The notes beneath the pieces were generated by a model. That model saw nothing but the letters and a program-made list of their open reading frames with translations. It did no database searches and was not told the DNA's origin. A DNA stretch of 11,776 nt, from the NCBI GenBank assembly GCA_003647435.1, contig QMMV01000028.1:1-11776 (forward strand), written 5' to 3'. Every line of letters begins with the position of its first letter. Position 1 is the stretch's first letter. Shown here one piece after another: positions 1 to 6,340 of this stretch. The position numbers were made by a program, and so were the translations under genes. Source of the DNA: Deltaproteobacteria bacterium (GTDB lineage: Bacteria > Desulfobacterota > Desulfobacteria > Desulfobacterales > C00003060).

Positions 1-1
1 G

Positions 2-619
2 ATATATCCTGGCACGGCACTCTATTCTGAGTATCAGAAGAGGTTCAACGCAACAGATGATGTTTGGTTAAAAGAGATAGAAAGCATCTGCTATTTTGAA
101 ACCGATGCCAATCTTTCGCAGGAACTAGTTTTTTCCTTCGGCCGTAAGCTCAGGGAGGAGTTTTTTGCAAATATAGGCCATTTCGCCGATGCCCTCGACC
201 TTATAGATAAAAAGGAACTCTATCCCATGCATGCCGATTCTTACTCAAGGCTTGCAATGACCTTTAGCCACGGCGATTATGCGAGGATCCAAGCTATCAA
301 GGAAAAAGAAAAAATAGCCGAAAGACTCTTCGAGAAGGCATTGAGCTACTTTCCTAATCATCGCGCTTATCTGGGACTGGGGATTCTCAGGCAAAATCAG
401 AGAGACTTTGCGGGGGCGGTAAAGATTCTTTCCGAGGGGATCGAGCATTTCCCGGACAGCGAGCAACTAAGCACTTGTCTGGCAGTAAATTACATGAACC
501 TTAAGCAGTACCGAAAAGCCCTCACATATCTATCGAGATTCCAGGACTCAGCCCAGGCCAGCTATTACATCGCAGAATGCTACAAGGCTCTGGGAGATCA
601 CAAATCGGAATTTCTATAA
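2..619 (+). CDS. Radical SAM / TPR protein, C-terminal part (5' truncated by window edge)
   Basis: The frame is open from the first complete codon at position 2, so this is the last 205 residues of a gene that starts outside the window. The visible part opens with IYPGTALYSEY. A PG-T-xLY motif of this kind is common near the end of the catalytic barrel in B12-binding-type radical SAM proteins. A charged stretch follows (FGRKLREEFF, about residues 58-67). From about residue 110 there are two to three tetratricopeptide-like helical repeats, for example around FEKALSYFPNHRAYLGLG and AVKILSEGIEHFPDSEQL, ending in YYIAECYKALGD. The radical SAM call is inference, because the CxxxCxxC cluster motif lies upstream and cannot be seen; the TPR tail is clearer. 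A first internal ATG occurs at 227, but the in-frame sequence before it is equally protein-like, so it is not the true start. The substrate is unknown. The gene ends in TAA, 289 bp before the next gene. Confidence 0.7.
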   Translation: MYPGTALYSEYQKRFNATDDVWLKEIESICYFETDANLSQELVFSFGRKLREEFFANIGHFADALDLIDKKELYPMHADSYSRLAMTFSHGDYARIQAIKEKEKIAERLFEKALSYFPNHRAYLGLGILRQNQRDFAGAVKILSEGIEHFPDSEQLSTCLAVNYMNLKQYRKALTYLSRFQDSAQASYYIAECYKALGDHKSEFL

Positions 620-908
620 CCCAGTGAGATTATAGCTATTTATTTGCTTGGTACGCTATTTCCATACTCACCTGCGCAATGCCACCCCGTTGACTCCCTA
701 TCTACAATCCGTTTGGATCAATCTCTCTCTTGCCTTCGTTTGTCAGCGTCGAGTATCACATTGGAACGCTTTTTGCGTACATAGAATCAATATACTTACC
801 CGAGTCCTTCGGTCTTTGACGTGAGCCTGCAATGATGCCGGTGACTCATGAAACACATTCTTTAGTACCAGAACAGGTCACTGTGGCTTATGCCAGAGGG
901 GATCTGAA
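620..908. other. Intergenic region upstream of the EAL-HDOD gene
   Basis: This 289-bp stretch has no convincing gene. It holds the sigma-54-type promoter described separately and a leader of about 120 nt. The leader has a small hairpin (CCGA/TCGG near 800-815) and a distant GTGAC/GTCAC pair (841-845 and 877-881). I looked for a cyclic-di-GMP riboswitch because the downstream protein has an EAL domain, and saw none of its conserved blocks. Confidence 0.6.
761..776 (+). promoter_or_regulatory. Sigma-54 (RpoN) -24/-12 promoter
   Basis: The sequence TTGGAACG, four bases, then TTGC matches the RpoN consensus YTGGCACG-N4-TTGC except for one base (A instead of C after GG). The invariant GG and GC dinucleotides have the correct 12-nt periodicity (763 and 775). 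Predicted transcription start is near 788, giving a leader of about 120 nt before the TTG start at 909. RpoN promoters need an enhancer-binding activator; none is encoded in this window and no activator site is recognised. Confidence 0.6.
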
Positions 909-2171
909 TTGTTTCCAGCGGATTTTACGCTTGCTTACCCAATAGTTGTGAAAAAGGAAATGGAAGTTTATTTAGCGAGGCAGCCCATTTTTAGTAAAAA
1001 CAAAAAAGTCTATGGATATGAACTCCTTTTCAGGGGTGGGATGTCAAATGCTTTCCCAGATATTGACGGGAACACGGCGACCTCCAAGCTCATTAGCAAC
1101 AGCTTTTTGTCTGTCGGGATCGAAAGAATCACGGGAAGGAAACCGGCTTTTATCAATTTTACCGAGGACCTCCTCATCAAGCGGATCCCTTTGTTGCTGC
1201 CGAAGGAGCGGGTGTTCGTCGAGGTATTGGAAGATGTGGAACCGACCGAGGAAGTGATCAACGCATGTCGGGAGATCACTCAGAAGGGGTTTCGTATTGC
1301 CTTGGATGATTTTTTTTATCGAGCTGAGCTGGAACCACTAATTGCGCTGGCAGATACGATAAAATTCGATTTGAGATTAACCCTTATCGATGAGCTGGCA
1401 GAGGACGTCGAAAAATTGTCGAAACATAACGTCAATCTTTTGGCTGAAAAGGTGGAAACCTATGAAGAATTCAGCAGGGCTGTAGGTATCGGATTTACGC
1501 TTTTCCAGGGCTATTTTTTCAGTAAGCCGGAGATGATAGCGGGAAGGGATGTTTCAAGCTCCCAGATGAATCTCCTGGAGATCATGGCGGAGGCAAACAA
1601 GGAGGATGTTTCATTTGGTAGACTGGAAGAGGTAATCGAACGCGATGTCTCCATTTCTTACAAGCTGTTGCGTTATATTAATTCCGTCTATTTCAGAAGG
1701 GTCAACGAGATATCTTCCATTCGACAGGCGATCGTTTTATTGGGAGAAAAAGAGATCAGGCGTTTCCTTTCTCTTATCGCCATGGCACAGCTGGCAAGCG
1801 GAAAACCGGATGAGTTGATCCGCACTTCCATCATACGGGCAAAATTCTGTGAGTTGCTGGGGAAGGCCAGTGATGTCCGAATCGATTCCTCTGAGCTCTT
1901 CACGCTGGGGCTGTTTTCCTTAATTGATGCCGTCATGGATGATTCCATGGAAGATCTCATGGGAAAAATTCCGTTGTCCGAAAAGATCAAGCAGGCTCTG
2001 GTGAGCGGGAAGGGAAAAATCAGTCACTACCTGAAACTTGCCGTATCCTATGAAAAAGGCGAATGGGAAAGCGTTGCCCGTTTGGTCGATCTTACCGGCG
2101 TGAACGAGGAAGACATCCCTCATTATTTCATGATGGCCCTGGAGTGGGCGGACAGCTTTGCGGCTATTTGA
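909..2171 (+). CDS. EAL + HDOD domain signalling protein (YuxH-like)
   Basis: This 420-residue protein joins an N-terminal EAL domain (about residues 18-215) to a C-terminal HDOD domain (about 220-410), the layout of YuxH/CdgJ-type cytoplasmic regulators. EAL proteins hydrolyse or bind cyclic di-GMP; HDOD is a non-catalytic HD-like scaffold. Candidate catalytic residues are E38 (YELLFR), N83, E108, D133 and D134, K152, E180 (AEKVET) and Q200 (FQGYFFSKP). However, the DDFGxG loop reads DDFFYR and AEGVE reads AEKVE, so it may be a weak enzyme or a sensor only. The HDOD part shows VSISYKLLRYINS and IRQAIVLLGEKEIRRFL. The TTG start is chosen because AGAGGGGA lies 6 nt upstream; an ATG at 960 (MEVYLARQPIF) is the alternative and would still include the whole EAL domain. 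Expression is probably RpoN-dependent. No linked chemotaxis or flagellar gene is visible. Confidence 0.9.
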   Translation: MFPADFTLAYPIVVKKEMEVYLARQPIFSKNKKVYGYELLFRGGMSNAFPDIDGNTATSKLISNSFLSVGIERITGRKPAFINFTEDLLIKRIPLLLPKERVFVEVLEDVEPTEEVINACREITQKGFRIALDDFFYRAELEPLIALADTIKFDLRLTLIDELAEDVEKLSKHNVNLLAEKVETYEEFSRAVGIGFTLFQGYFFSKPEMIAGRDVSSSQMNLLEIMAEANKEDVSFGRLEEVIERDVSISYKLLRYINSVYFRRVNEISSIRQAIVLLGEKEIRRFLSLIAMAQLASGKPDELIRTSIIRAKFCELLGKASDVRIDSSELFTLGLFSLIDAVMDDSMEDLMGKIPLSEKIKQALVSGKGKISHYLKLAVSYEKGEWESVARLVDLTGVNEEDIPHYFMMALEWADSFAAI

Positions 2172-2263
2172 TCTTTTACGGGAATGGCATCACCCTCGCG
2201 AGCAGGATTATCAGGAATGATTCCGGGCTGCGGGAGATAAAGAAGAAAAGATCAGTATAGTCT
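2172..2263. other. Short spacer after the EAL-HDOD gene
   Basis: This 92-bp stretch leads from the EAL-HDOD stop codon to the left end of the inverted-repeat element. I see no gene and no intrinsic terminator with a T run. Confidence 0.5.
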
Positions 2264-2322
2264 TCGAGAGATCTTTGCATAACTCCCTTGAACGGCCATT
2301 ATGAACTTTTTGGGGCACATGT

Positions 2323-2421
2323 CTGGTTTGTCTGGTTTGTCTGGTTTGTCTGGTTTGTTTGGTTGATCTGGTCTGTCTGGTTTGTTTGGTTGATCTGGTT
2401 TGTCTGGTTGATCTGGTTTGT
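2323..2421. repeat. 9-bp tandem repeat, eleven units
   Basis: Eleven contiguous 9-bp units occur with consensus CTGGTTTGT. The first four are identical; later units include TTGGTTGAT (twice), CTGGTCTGT and CTGGTTGAT. Because 9 is a multiple of three, the array stays open in several frames: it reads as DKP/DQP/NKP triplets on the minus strand and WFV triplets on the plus strand. I take these reading frames as by-products of the repeat, not genes. A different copy number between strains is likely. Confidence 0.9.
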
Positions 2422-2440
2422 CTGCCGGGCGAAGTTCACG

Positions 2441-2529
2441 CCGTTGAATAGAGTTCCCTTCGGGAAATTTAACGGGGCAGGCGGCCCACACCAGTGGGCA
2501 AATCACAAACTGTTTGAGGCCGTCAGGCC
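2441..2529. other. Cluster of three hairpins inside the element
   Basis: Three inverted repeats follow one another. The first pairs CCGTTGAAT (2441-2449) with ATTTAACGG (2467-2475, one G-U) and, after a 4-nt bulge, TTCCC (2454-2458) with GGGAA (2462-2466). The second is GCCCAC (2484-2489) with GTGGGC (2494-2499). The third is GGCC (2518-2521) with GGCC (2526-2529). This suggests folding as RNA or single-stranded DNA, but no known RNA family is recognised. Confidence 0.45.
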
Positions 2530-2624
2530 CTGTTTTTTGGGATTTAGTGAGCAGGCCCGTGGATGCATCAAAAAGTTCACACAAAGGAGTGGAAAAAGGG
2601 TTGTGCAAAGGTCTCGTCGATAGA

Positions 2625-3227
2625 TCAATCTATGAAATCGTGAATGGTCAATATTGAATGCATGGTTGTTCCTTGTGCTTCTATATTTTCTTTGCCGTTT
2701 TCTTCACATCGGTCAAGCAAAACAAGGACTCCCAGAATGTTCAACCCGTGTTCCCCGGCTATCTTGATTGCTTTTACGGTGGATGCGCCGGTAGTTACCA
2801 CATCCTCGAGGATGATCACTTTATCATCTTTTGCCACATTTCCTTCGATCTGGAGTTTCAAGCCGTGCTTCTTGGACTCTTTTCTTATGACAAAGGCTTC
2901 TATCGGGTTTTTTCTCAGATACGAAGTAAAGGCTGTCGCAAAAGCAATCGGGTCGGCACCCATTGTGAGGCCGCCAACAGCTTTTGGTTTCAGCTTTAAC
3001 TGCTCGATCTTGTCATATACAATCTTCCCGATCAGTACCTGTCCCTCCGGAGACATGGTTACGCTTTTCAAATTGAAGTAATAACGGCTCTTTTTCCCTG
3101 AAGAGAGCGGAAACGCCGGCGAGTCACTTTTCCTTAATGAGCGCTCCTTTATGAGCTCTATCAGCCTATCCCTGTCGGTTGCGAATTTTGTTGTTTTATG
3201 ATTGCTTGCCATCAATACACTCAGCAC
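2625..3227 (-). CDS. pyrE: Orotate phosphoribosyltransferase
   Basis: This 200-residue protein transfers the ribose phosphate of PRPP to orotate to give OMP, step five of de novo pyrimidine synthesis, in the cytoplasm. The type I phosphoribosyltransferase PRPP motif VIILEDVVTTGAST is at about residues 137-150. The orotate/phosphate-contacting SSGKKSRYYFNLK is at about 42-54, and RKESKKHGLK (115-124) matches the mobile lysine-rich loop. Length fits the family. The GTG start at 3227 has AGGA 8 nt upstream; an ATG five codons later (3212, MASNHK) is possible but has a poorer ribosome site. A sigma-70-type promoter lies just upstream. The gene is monocistronic here and converges on the EAL-HDOD gene. 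Its stop codon sits inside the small palindrome ATAGAT-CA-ATCTAT (2620-2633), which lacks the T run of a terminator. Confidence 0.93.
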   Translation of the reverse strand: MLSVLMASNHKTTKFATDRDRLIELIKERSLRKSDSPAFPLSSGKKSRYYFNLKSVTMSPEGQVLIGKIVYDKIEQLKLKPKAVGGLTMGADPIAFATAFTSYLRKNPIEAFVIRKESKKHGLKLQIEGNVAKDDKVIILEDVVTTGASTVKAIKIAGEHGLNILGVLVLLDRCEENGKENIEAQGTTMHSILTIHDFID

Positions 3228-3263
3228 GTATCTGATCCTGCCGGGGGAAATTAAGCATGTAAC

Positions 3264-3292
3264 CTCATAACAAAGTTTGCCTTCCTTATCAA
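3264..3292 (-). promoter_or_regulatory. Sigma-70-type promoter for pyrE
   Basis: On the minus strand TTGATA (3292-3287) is followed after 17 nt by TATGAG (3269-3264), matching the consensus hexamers at 5 of 6 and 4 of 6 positions. The predicted start near 3257 gives a leader of about 30 nt ahead of the GTG start. The leader looks too short for a pyrimidine attenuator, and no hairpin with a T run is seen in it. Confidence 0.5.
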
Positions 3293-3331
3293 GGGAGCAA
3301 GTAGAAGGAACCGTTTCGGCTGAAATTTGGC

Positions 3332-3360
3332 TTGACAGGAGCGTCCCGTTCTGTTATGCA
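3332..3360 (+). promoter_or_regulatory. Orphan sigma-70-type promoter facing right
   Basis: A perfect TTGACA (3332-3337) is followed after 17 nt by TATGCA (3355-3360), a weak -10 hexamer. It faces right, away from pyrE, and no open reading frame lies between it and the terminator at 3489-3527. It could drive a short RNA. Confidence 0.35.
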
Positions 3361-3366
3361 ACCTCC

Positions 3367-3527
3367 CGTTGTGGATCAGTTAACACTTGTCGATGAACGT
3401 CAATTTGTAAATAGCTGCTGGTGCTGGCAGAGCGAAAGGGGGGGGACTGTCCGCGTCCAGCGTTAATCAGTTTACATGCTAATCACTTAAAGCCGCGGGC
3501 AGTGCTCAAAAGGCCGCGGCTTTTTTT
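3367..3527 (+). ncRNA. Candidate small RNA between pyrE and the Liv operon
   Basis: A promoter-like sequence (3332-3360) and a strong intrinsic terminator (3489-3527) bracket about 160 nt with no credible reading frame. A plus-strand terminator here needs a plus-strand transcript, yet the nearest upstream plus-strand gene ends at 2171. This suggests a short independent RNA. Its start is inferred from the promoter. I recognise no known family: it does not look like tRNA, 6S, SRP RNA or tmRNA. A run of eight G followed by ACTGTCC (near 3440-3455) could be a REP-type repeat fragment instead. Confidence 0.3.
3489..3527 (+). terminator. Strong intrinsic terminator
   Basis: AAAGCCGCGG (3489-3498) pairs perfectly with CCGCGGCTTT (3514-3523) across a 15-nt loop, and a run of seven T (3521-3527) follows. 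The T run marks it as acting on plus-strand transcripts. No annotated gene directly precedes it. It would shield the Liv operon from upstream transcription. Confidence 0.8.
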
Positions 3528-3561
3528 GTGTCCTTATATTATGGTCACCTGGCTCCATAGT

Positions 3562-3589
3562 TTGCACGCCAGGGTGCTTTGCTTTTAAT
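3562..3589 (+). promoter_or_regulatory. Sigma-70-type promoter for the Liv/CoA-ligase operon
   Basis: TTGCAC (3562-3567) is followed after 16 nt by TTTAAT (3584-3589), 5 of 6 matches to the -10 consensus. The predicted start is near 3596, only about 18 nt before the ATG at 3614. The upstream terminator at 3489-3527 makes this the likely start of the five-gene transcript. No operator is recognised. Confidence 0.5.
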
Positions 3590-3613
3590 ACAGCCTATTT
3601 GATTGGTTTTGAA

Positions 3614-4498
3614 ATGACAACGCCCGCTCAGTTATGGCAATTTCTTCTCTCCGGTCTCACTACCGGAAGCATTTATGCGCTCATCGCTATCGGCTTTTCC
3701 GTCATTCACAATGCCACCGGCATCGTGAACTTTGCCCAGGGGGAATTCGTGATGCTCGGAGCGATGACGATGATAACCTTTTCCAGGGATCTGGGATTGC
3801 CCATGCCTGCTGCGTTCGCGGCCTCGGTATTGGCAGTAGCCGCCATCGGCATCGGCCTTGAGCGGGGGCCGCTACGAAATGCACGTTCCAGAGTGGTGCT
3901 TATCCTGGTCATGATTACCGTTGGCGCATCCATCTTTATCAGGGGAGTAAGCATGATTATCTGGGGGAAAATGCCTCTGAGTTTGCCACCCTTTTCTGGT
4001 GACACGCCTATCAGTTTTCTTTCTGCTGCTGTTATGCCTCAAAGTCTATGGATATTCGGAATCACTCTGTGCGCGGTGATTATCCTTCACTACTTTTTCA
4101 AGCATACGATGCTTGGGAAGGCAATGCGGGCAGTGGCGGCCAACCGGCGTGCCGCCCGGCTTTCAGGTATCAGCGTAGATCGAATAGTATTTTTTTCCTT
4201 TGCATTGAGCAGCGCCCTTGGTGGGATGGCAGGCATTATAATTACGCCGATTACCACAATGTCCTATGATGCAGGCGTCATGCTCGGCCTAAAAGGCTTT
4301 TCGGCAGCAGTCTTAGGAGGCTACGGGTCTATGGCGGGGGCGATTATTGGAGGTTTGACCTTAGGGGTACTGGAGACTGCCGGGGCCGGACTCCTTTCTT
4401 CCCACTACAAGGACGCGATTGCATTTCTGGTGCTACTTTTTGTGCTCTTTTTCAGGCCCGCAGGCTTTTTCGGAATGACGAAGGTTCAGCGACTGTGA
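3614..4498 (+). CDS. livH: Liv-type ABC transporter permease (LivH family)
   Basis: This 294-residue integral membrane protein is one of two permeases in a HAAT (branched-chain-amino-acid-type) ABC importer. It has about eight hydrophobic segments. Family signatures are SGLTTGSIYALIAIGFSVI (about 13-31), the glycine-rich NATGIVNFAQGEFVMLGA (33-50), the cytoplasmic EAA-like loop GKAMRAVAANRRAARLSGIS (168-187), which contacts the ATPase, and LGGYGSMAGAIIGGLTLG (234-251). Length is typical. I chose the ATG at 3614 (MTTPAQLWQF) over a TTG at 3599 because it is the stronger codon and lies just after the predicted transcript start; neither has a good ribosome site. It is first in the operon. The symbol denotes family only; the transported compound is not known and need not be an amino acid. 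Confidence 0.92.
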   Translation: MTTPAQLWQFLLSGLTTGSIYALIAIGFSVIHNATGIVNFAQGEFVMLGAMTMITFSRDLGLPMPAAFAASVLAVAAIGIGLERGPLRNARSRVVLILVMITVGASIFIRGVSMIIWGKMPLSLPPFSGDTPISFLSAAVMPQSLWIFGITLCAVIILHYFFKHTMLGKAMRAVAANRRAARLSGISVDRIVFFSFALSSALGGMAGIIITPITTMSYDAGVMLGLKGFSAAVLGGYGSMAGAIIGGLTLGVLETAGAGLLSSHYKDAIAFLVLLFVLFFRPAGFFGMTKVQRL

Positions 4499-4565
4499 AC
4501 GCGGATAAATCAATTGCCGGCTACAGTCAGGGGAAGATCCCTATCTTTTTCACAAAGTAAAAGAC

Positions 4566-5528
4566 ATGAACCACATTAAATCTATACATAGCCCGGCATG
4601 TCAGATCGGCCTGTTCGCAATTCTTGTGCAGGGATGTGCATTGCTTGTAAGAAACAGCTATTATCTCTTTGTTCTAAATATTGTGGGCATCAACATTATT
4701 GTAGTAATTGGTCTAAATCTGCTCATGGGTTATGCCGGTCAGATTTCTCTTGGACATGCGGCTTTTTATGCAATAGGTGCCTATCTTTCTGCTATCCTGA
4801 CCGTCACGTATGGGTTCCCGGCATGGCCAACCCTCTTTCTTGCCCTTATTATCACCGCGGGTGTAGCCTATGTCATCGGAATTCCTATCATGAGGCTGGA
4901 AGGCCATTACTTGGTGATGGCAACGCTCGGCTTTGGTATAATCCTTTATATCGTACTGATACAATGGGATGACGTAACAGGCGGGCCTTCAGGCTTTGCG
5001 GGAATCGAGCCTTTGCACATCGGCTCTTTAACGTTCGACTCCGATAGAAGATTCTGCTACCTGATCTGGCCTTGCGTGCTGCTCACCTTATGGGGTTCCC
5101 TGAATCTGGTCCGCTCAAGGGTTGGAAGGGGACTCATGGCGCTCAGATCAGACGAGCTTGTAGCTTCATGCACAGGAGTGAACACAGAAGGATATAAGGT
5201 CAAGGTTTTTGTCCTGAGCGCTGTGCTTGCCTCTTTAGCCGGAAGCCTCTACGCTCATTACATAGGCTTCGTGAGTCCTGGCACCTTCAGCTTCTTTTAC
5301 TCTATACAGGTTGTCACTATGGTTATAGTCGGGGGGCTTGGAAGTCTCTGGGGATCGGTACTTGGAGCTGCTCTTCTTACTGTTCTTCCTGAATTCCTCG
5401 GTATATTCCAAACATATAATGTGCTCATGTACGGACTTGTGTTGATGGTCGTGCTCGTATTTTTTCCAGAGGGTCTGCTCCCCGGACTCTGGTTTGCGCT
5501 GCAAAAAACACACAGGAAGCACAGATGA
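4566..5528 (+). CDS. livM: Liv-type ABC transporter permease (LivM family)
   Basis: This 320-residue membrane protein is the second permease and pairs with the LivH-type subunit. Hallmarks are NLLMGYAGQISLGHAAFYAI (about 51-70), the TGGPSGF loop (138-144), the EAA-like loop GRGLMALRSDELVASCTGV (187-205) and VIVGGLGSLWGSVLGAALL (253-271). It has a basic C-terminal tail (KTHRKHR). It starts 67 bp after livH; that gap contains only a small GGGGA/TCCCT hairpin followed by a short T stretch, too weak to call a terminator. The ribosome site is poor. Its stop overlaps the next start (ATGA, 5525-5528), so it is translationally coupled to the ATPase gene. Confidence 0.93.
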   Translation: MNHIKSIHSPACQIGLFAILVQGCALLVRNSYYLFVLNIVGINIIVVIGLNLLMGYAGQISLGHAAFYAIGAYLSAILTVTYGFPAWPTLFLALIITAGVAYVIGIPIMRLEGHYLVMATLGFGIILYIVLIQWDDVTGGPSGFAGIEPLHIGSLTFDSDRRFCYLIWPCVLLTLWGSLNLVRSRVGRGLMALRSDELVASCTGVNTEGYKVKVFVLSAVLASLAGSLYAHYIGFVSPGTFSFFYSIQVVTMVIVGGLGSLWGSVLGAALLTVLPEFLGIFQTYNVLMYGLVLMVVLVFFPEGLLPGLWFALQKTHRKHR

Positions 5529-6289
5529 AAGAGGGAAAAGTCATACTCGAATGTTGCGGACTTCGCAAGCGCTTTGGCGGTTTGATGGTGTTAAATAACA
5601 TTTCTTTTCAGGTGCCGACTGGTAAGATTACTGCACTGATCGGCCCGAATGGCGCTGGTAAGACCACTGTGCTGAATGCCATCACAGGCGTTTTCCCCCT
5701 TGACGAAGGCAACATACTTTTCAAAGGCCATTCGTTAAATGGTCTTAAGTCTTTCAAGGTTGTGGAATGTGGCATAGCAAGGACATTCCAAAATGTTAGA
5801 ATATTCCCCGATATGACCGTCCTTGACAATGTTATGGTAGGGTGCCATGCAAAGACTCGTTCAGGGTTTATAGATGCCTTGCTGCATCTGCCCGCGATGC
5901 GGCGCGAAGAGACAGCCATACGGCAATGCTCCATAGAAGTGATTGAACGGCTGGGCATTTCCGAAAAAGACACGCTTGCCGGCAGTCTTTCCCTTGTGGG
6001 ACAAAAAAAGGTTGAAATTGCCAGAGCACTTGCATCACGGCCTGAGCTTCTTATGCTTGATGAGCCTGCAAGCGGGCTGAGTGGCGATGAGACACGGCAA
6101 CTGGCAGAGGCGCTAATCGAAATAGGACAGGAAGGTATCACCATCCTTCTGATAGAACATGATATGAACCTGGTAATGGGTATATCGGATCATGTGGTAG
6201 TATTAAATTATGGAGAAAAAATAGCAGATGGCCCGCCAGAGTCTGTCCAGAAAAACGACAGGGTGCTTGCTGCCTATTTGGGGTGTTAG
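5525..6289 (+). CDS. livG: Liv-type ABC transporter ATP-binding protein (LivG family)
   Basis: This 254-residue cytoplasmic ATPase powers the importer. Walker A is GPNGAGKTT (40-48), the Q-loop glutamine is Q89 in ARTFQNVRIF, Walker B is ELLMLDE (174-180) and the switch histidine is H212 in IEHDM. The ABC signature, usually LSYGQ or LSGGQ, reads LSLVGQ (155-160), so the glycine is displaced by one position. Related degenerate C-loops are, as far as I recall, found in other LivG-type proteins, so this may be normal for the branch. The long helical insert after the Q-loop (about 105-140) and the C-terminal AAYLGC support LivG over LivF. It overlaps livM by 4 nt. No LivF partner follows: it either forms a homodimer or pairs with a LivF encoded elsewhere. 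Confidence 0.92.
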   Translation: MKEGKVILECCGLRKRFGGLMVLNNISFQVPTGKITALIGPNGAGKTTVLNAITGVFPLDEGNILFKGHSLNGLKSFKVVECGIARTFQNVRIFPDMTVLDNVMVGCHAKTRSGFIDALLHLPAMRREETAIRQCSIEVIERLGISEKDTLAGSLSLVGQKKVEIARALASRPELLMLDEPASGLSGDETRQLAEALIEIGQEGITILLIEHDMNLVMGISDHVVVLNYGEKIADGPPESVQKNDRVLAAYLGC

Positions 6290-6340
6290 TGTAGATGCCC
6301 GGTACTGAATAACAAATGAAAAATAACCTGGGAGGTTGTG

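Larger units (their letters stand above)
2264..2620. mobile_element. MITE-like element with imperfect terminal inverted repeats
   Basis: The two ends are imperfect inverted copies of each other. The left end reads GAGATCTTTGCATAAC (2268-2283); the reverse complement of the right end reads GAGACCTTTGCACAAC (2600-2615), 14 of 16 matching. Further in, TGAACTTTTTG is perfect (2302-2312 and the complement of 2569-2579). The sequence TCGA sits just outside both ends (2264-2267; 2617-2620, offset by one base) and could be a target duplication. No transposase is inside. The interior has a 9-bp tandem repeat and hairpins. The element fills the gap between two converging genes. A non-autonomous transposable element or IS remnant is the best reading; a large structured intergenic repeat is the alternative. 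Confidence 0.55.

Noticed and set aside
788..908. Cyclic-di-GMP riboswitch in the leader of the EAL-HDOD gene
   Set aside because: None of the conserved riboswitch blocks is present; only small, weak hairpins.
2252..2608. Minus-strand 118-residue frame with DKP/DQP repeats
   Set aside because: It runs from one terminal inverted repeat to the other and is open mainly because of the 9-bp array; no ribosome site or recognisable domain.
2288..2623. Plus-strand 111-residue frame with WFV repeats
   Set aside because: Same cause: the tandem array. The composition (Trp/Phe/Val triplets) is not that of a normal protein.
3440..3460. REP-type palindrome (G run plus ACTGTCC)
   Set aside because: Only half of a possible palindrome is seen, and no partner copy exists in the window.
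4499..4565. Attenuator between livH and livM
   Set aside because: The GGGGA/TCCCT hairpin is five pairs at most and the T stretch is short and displaced.
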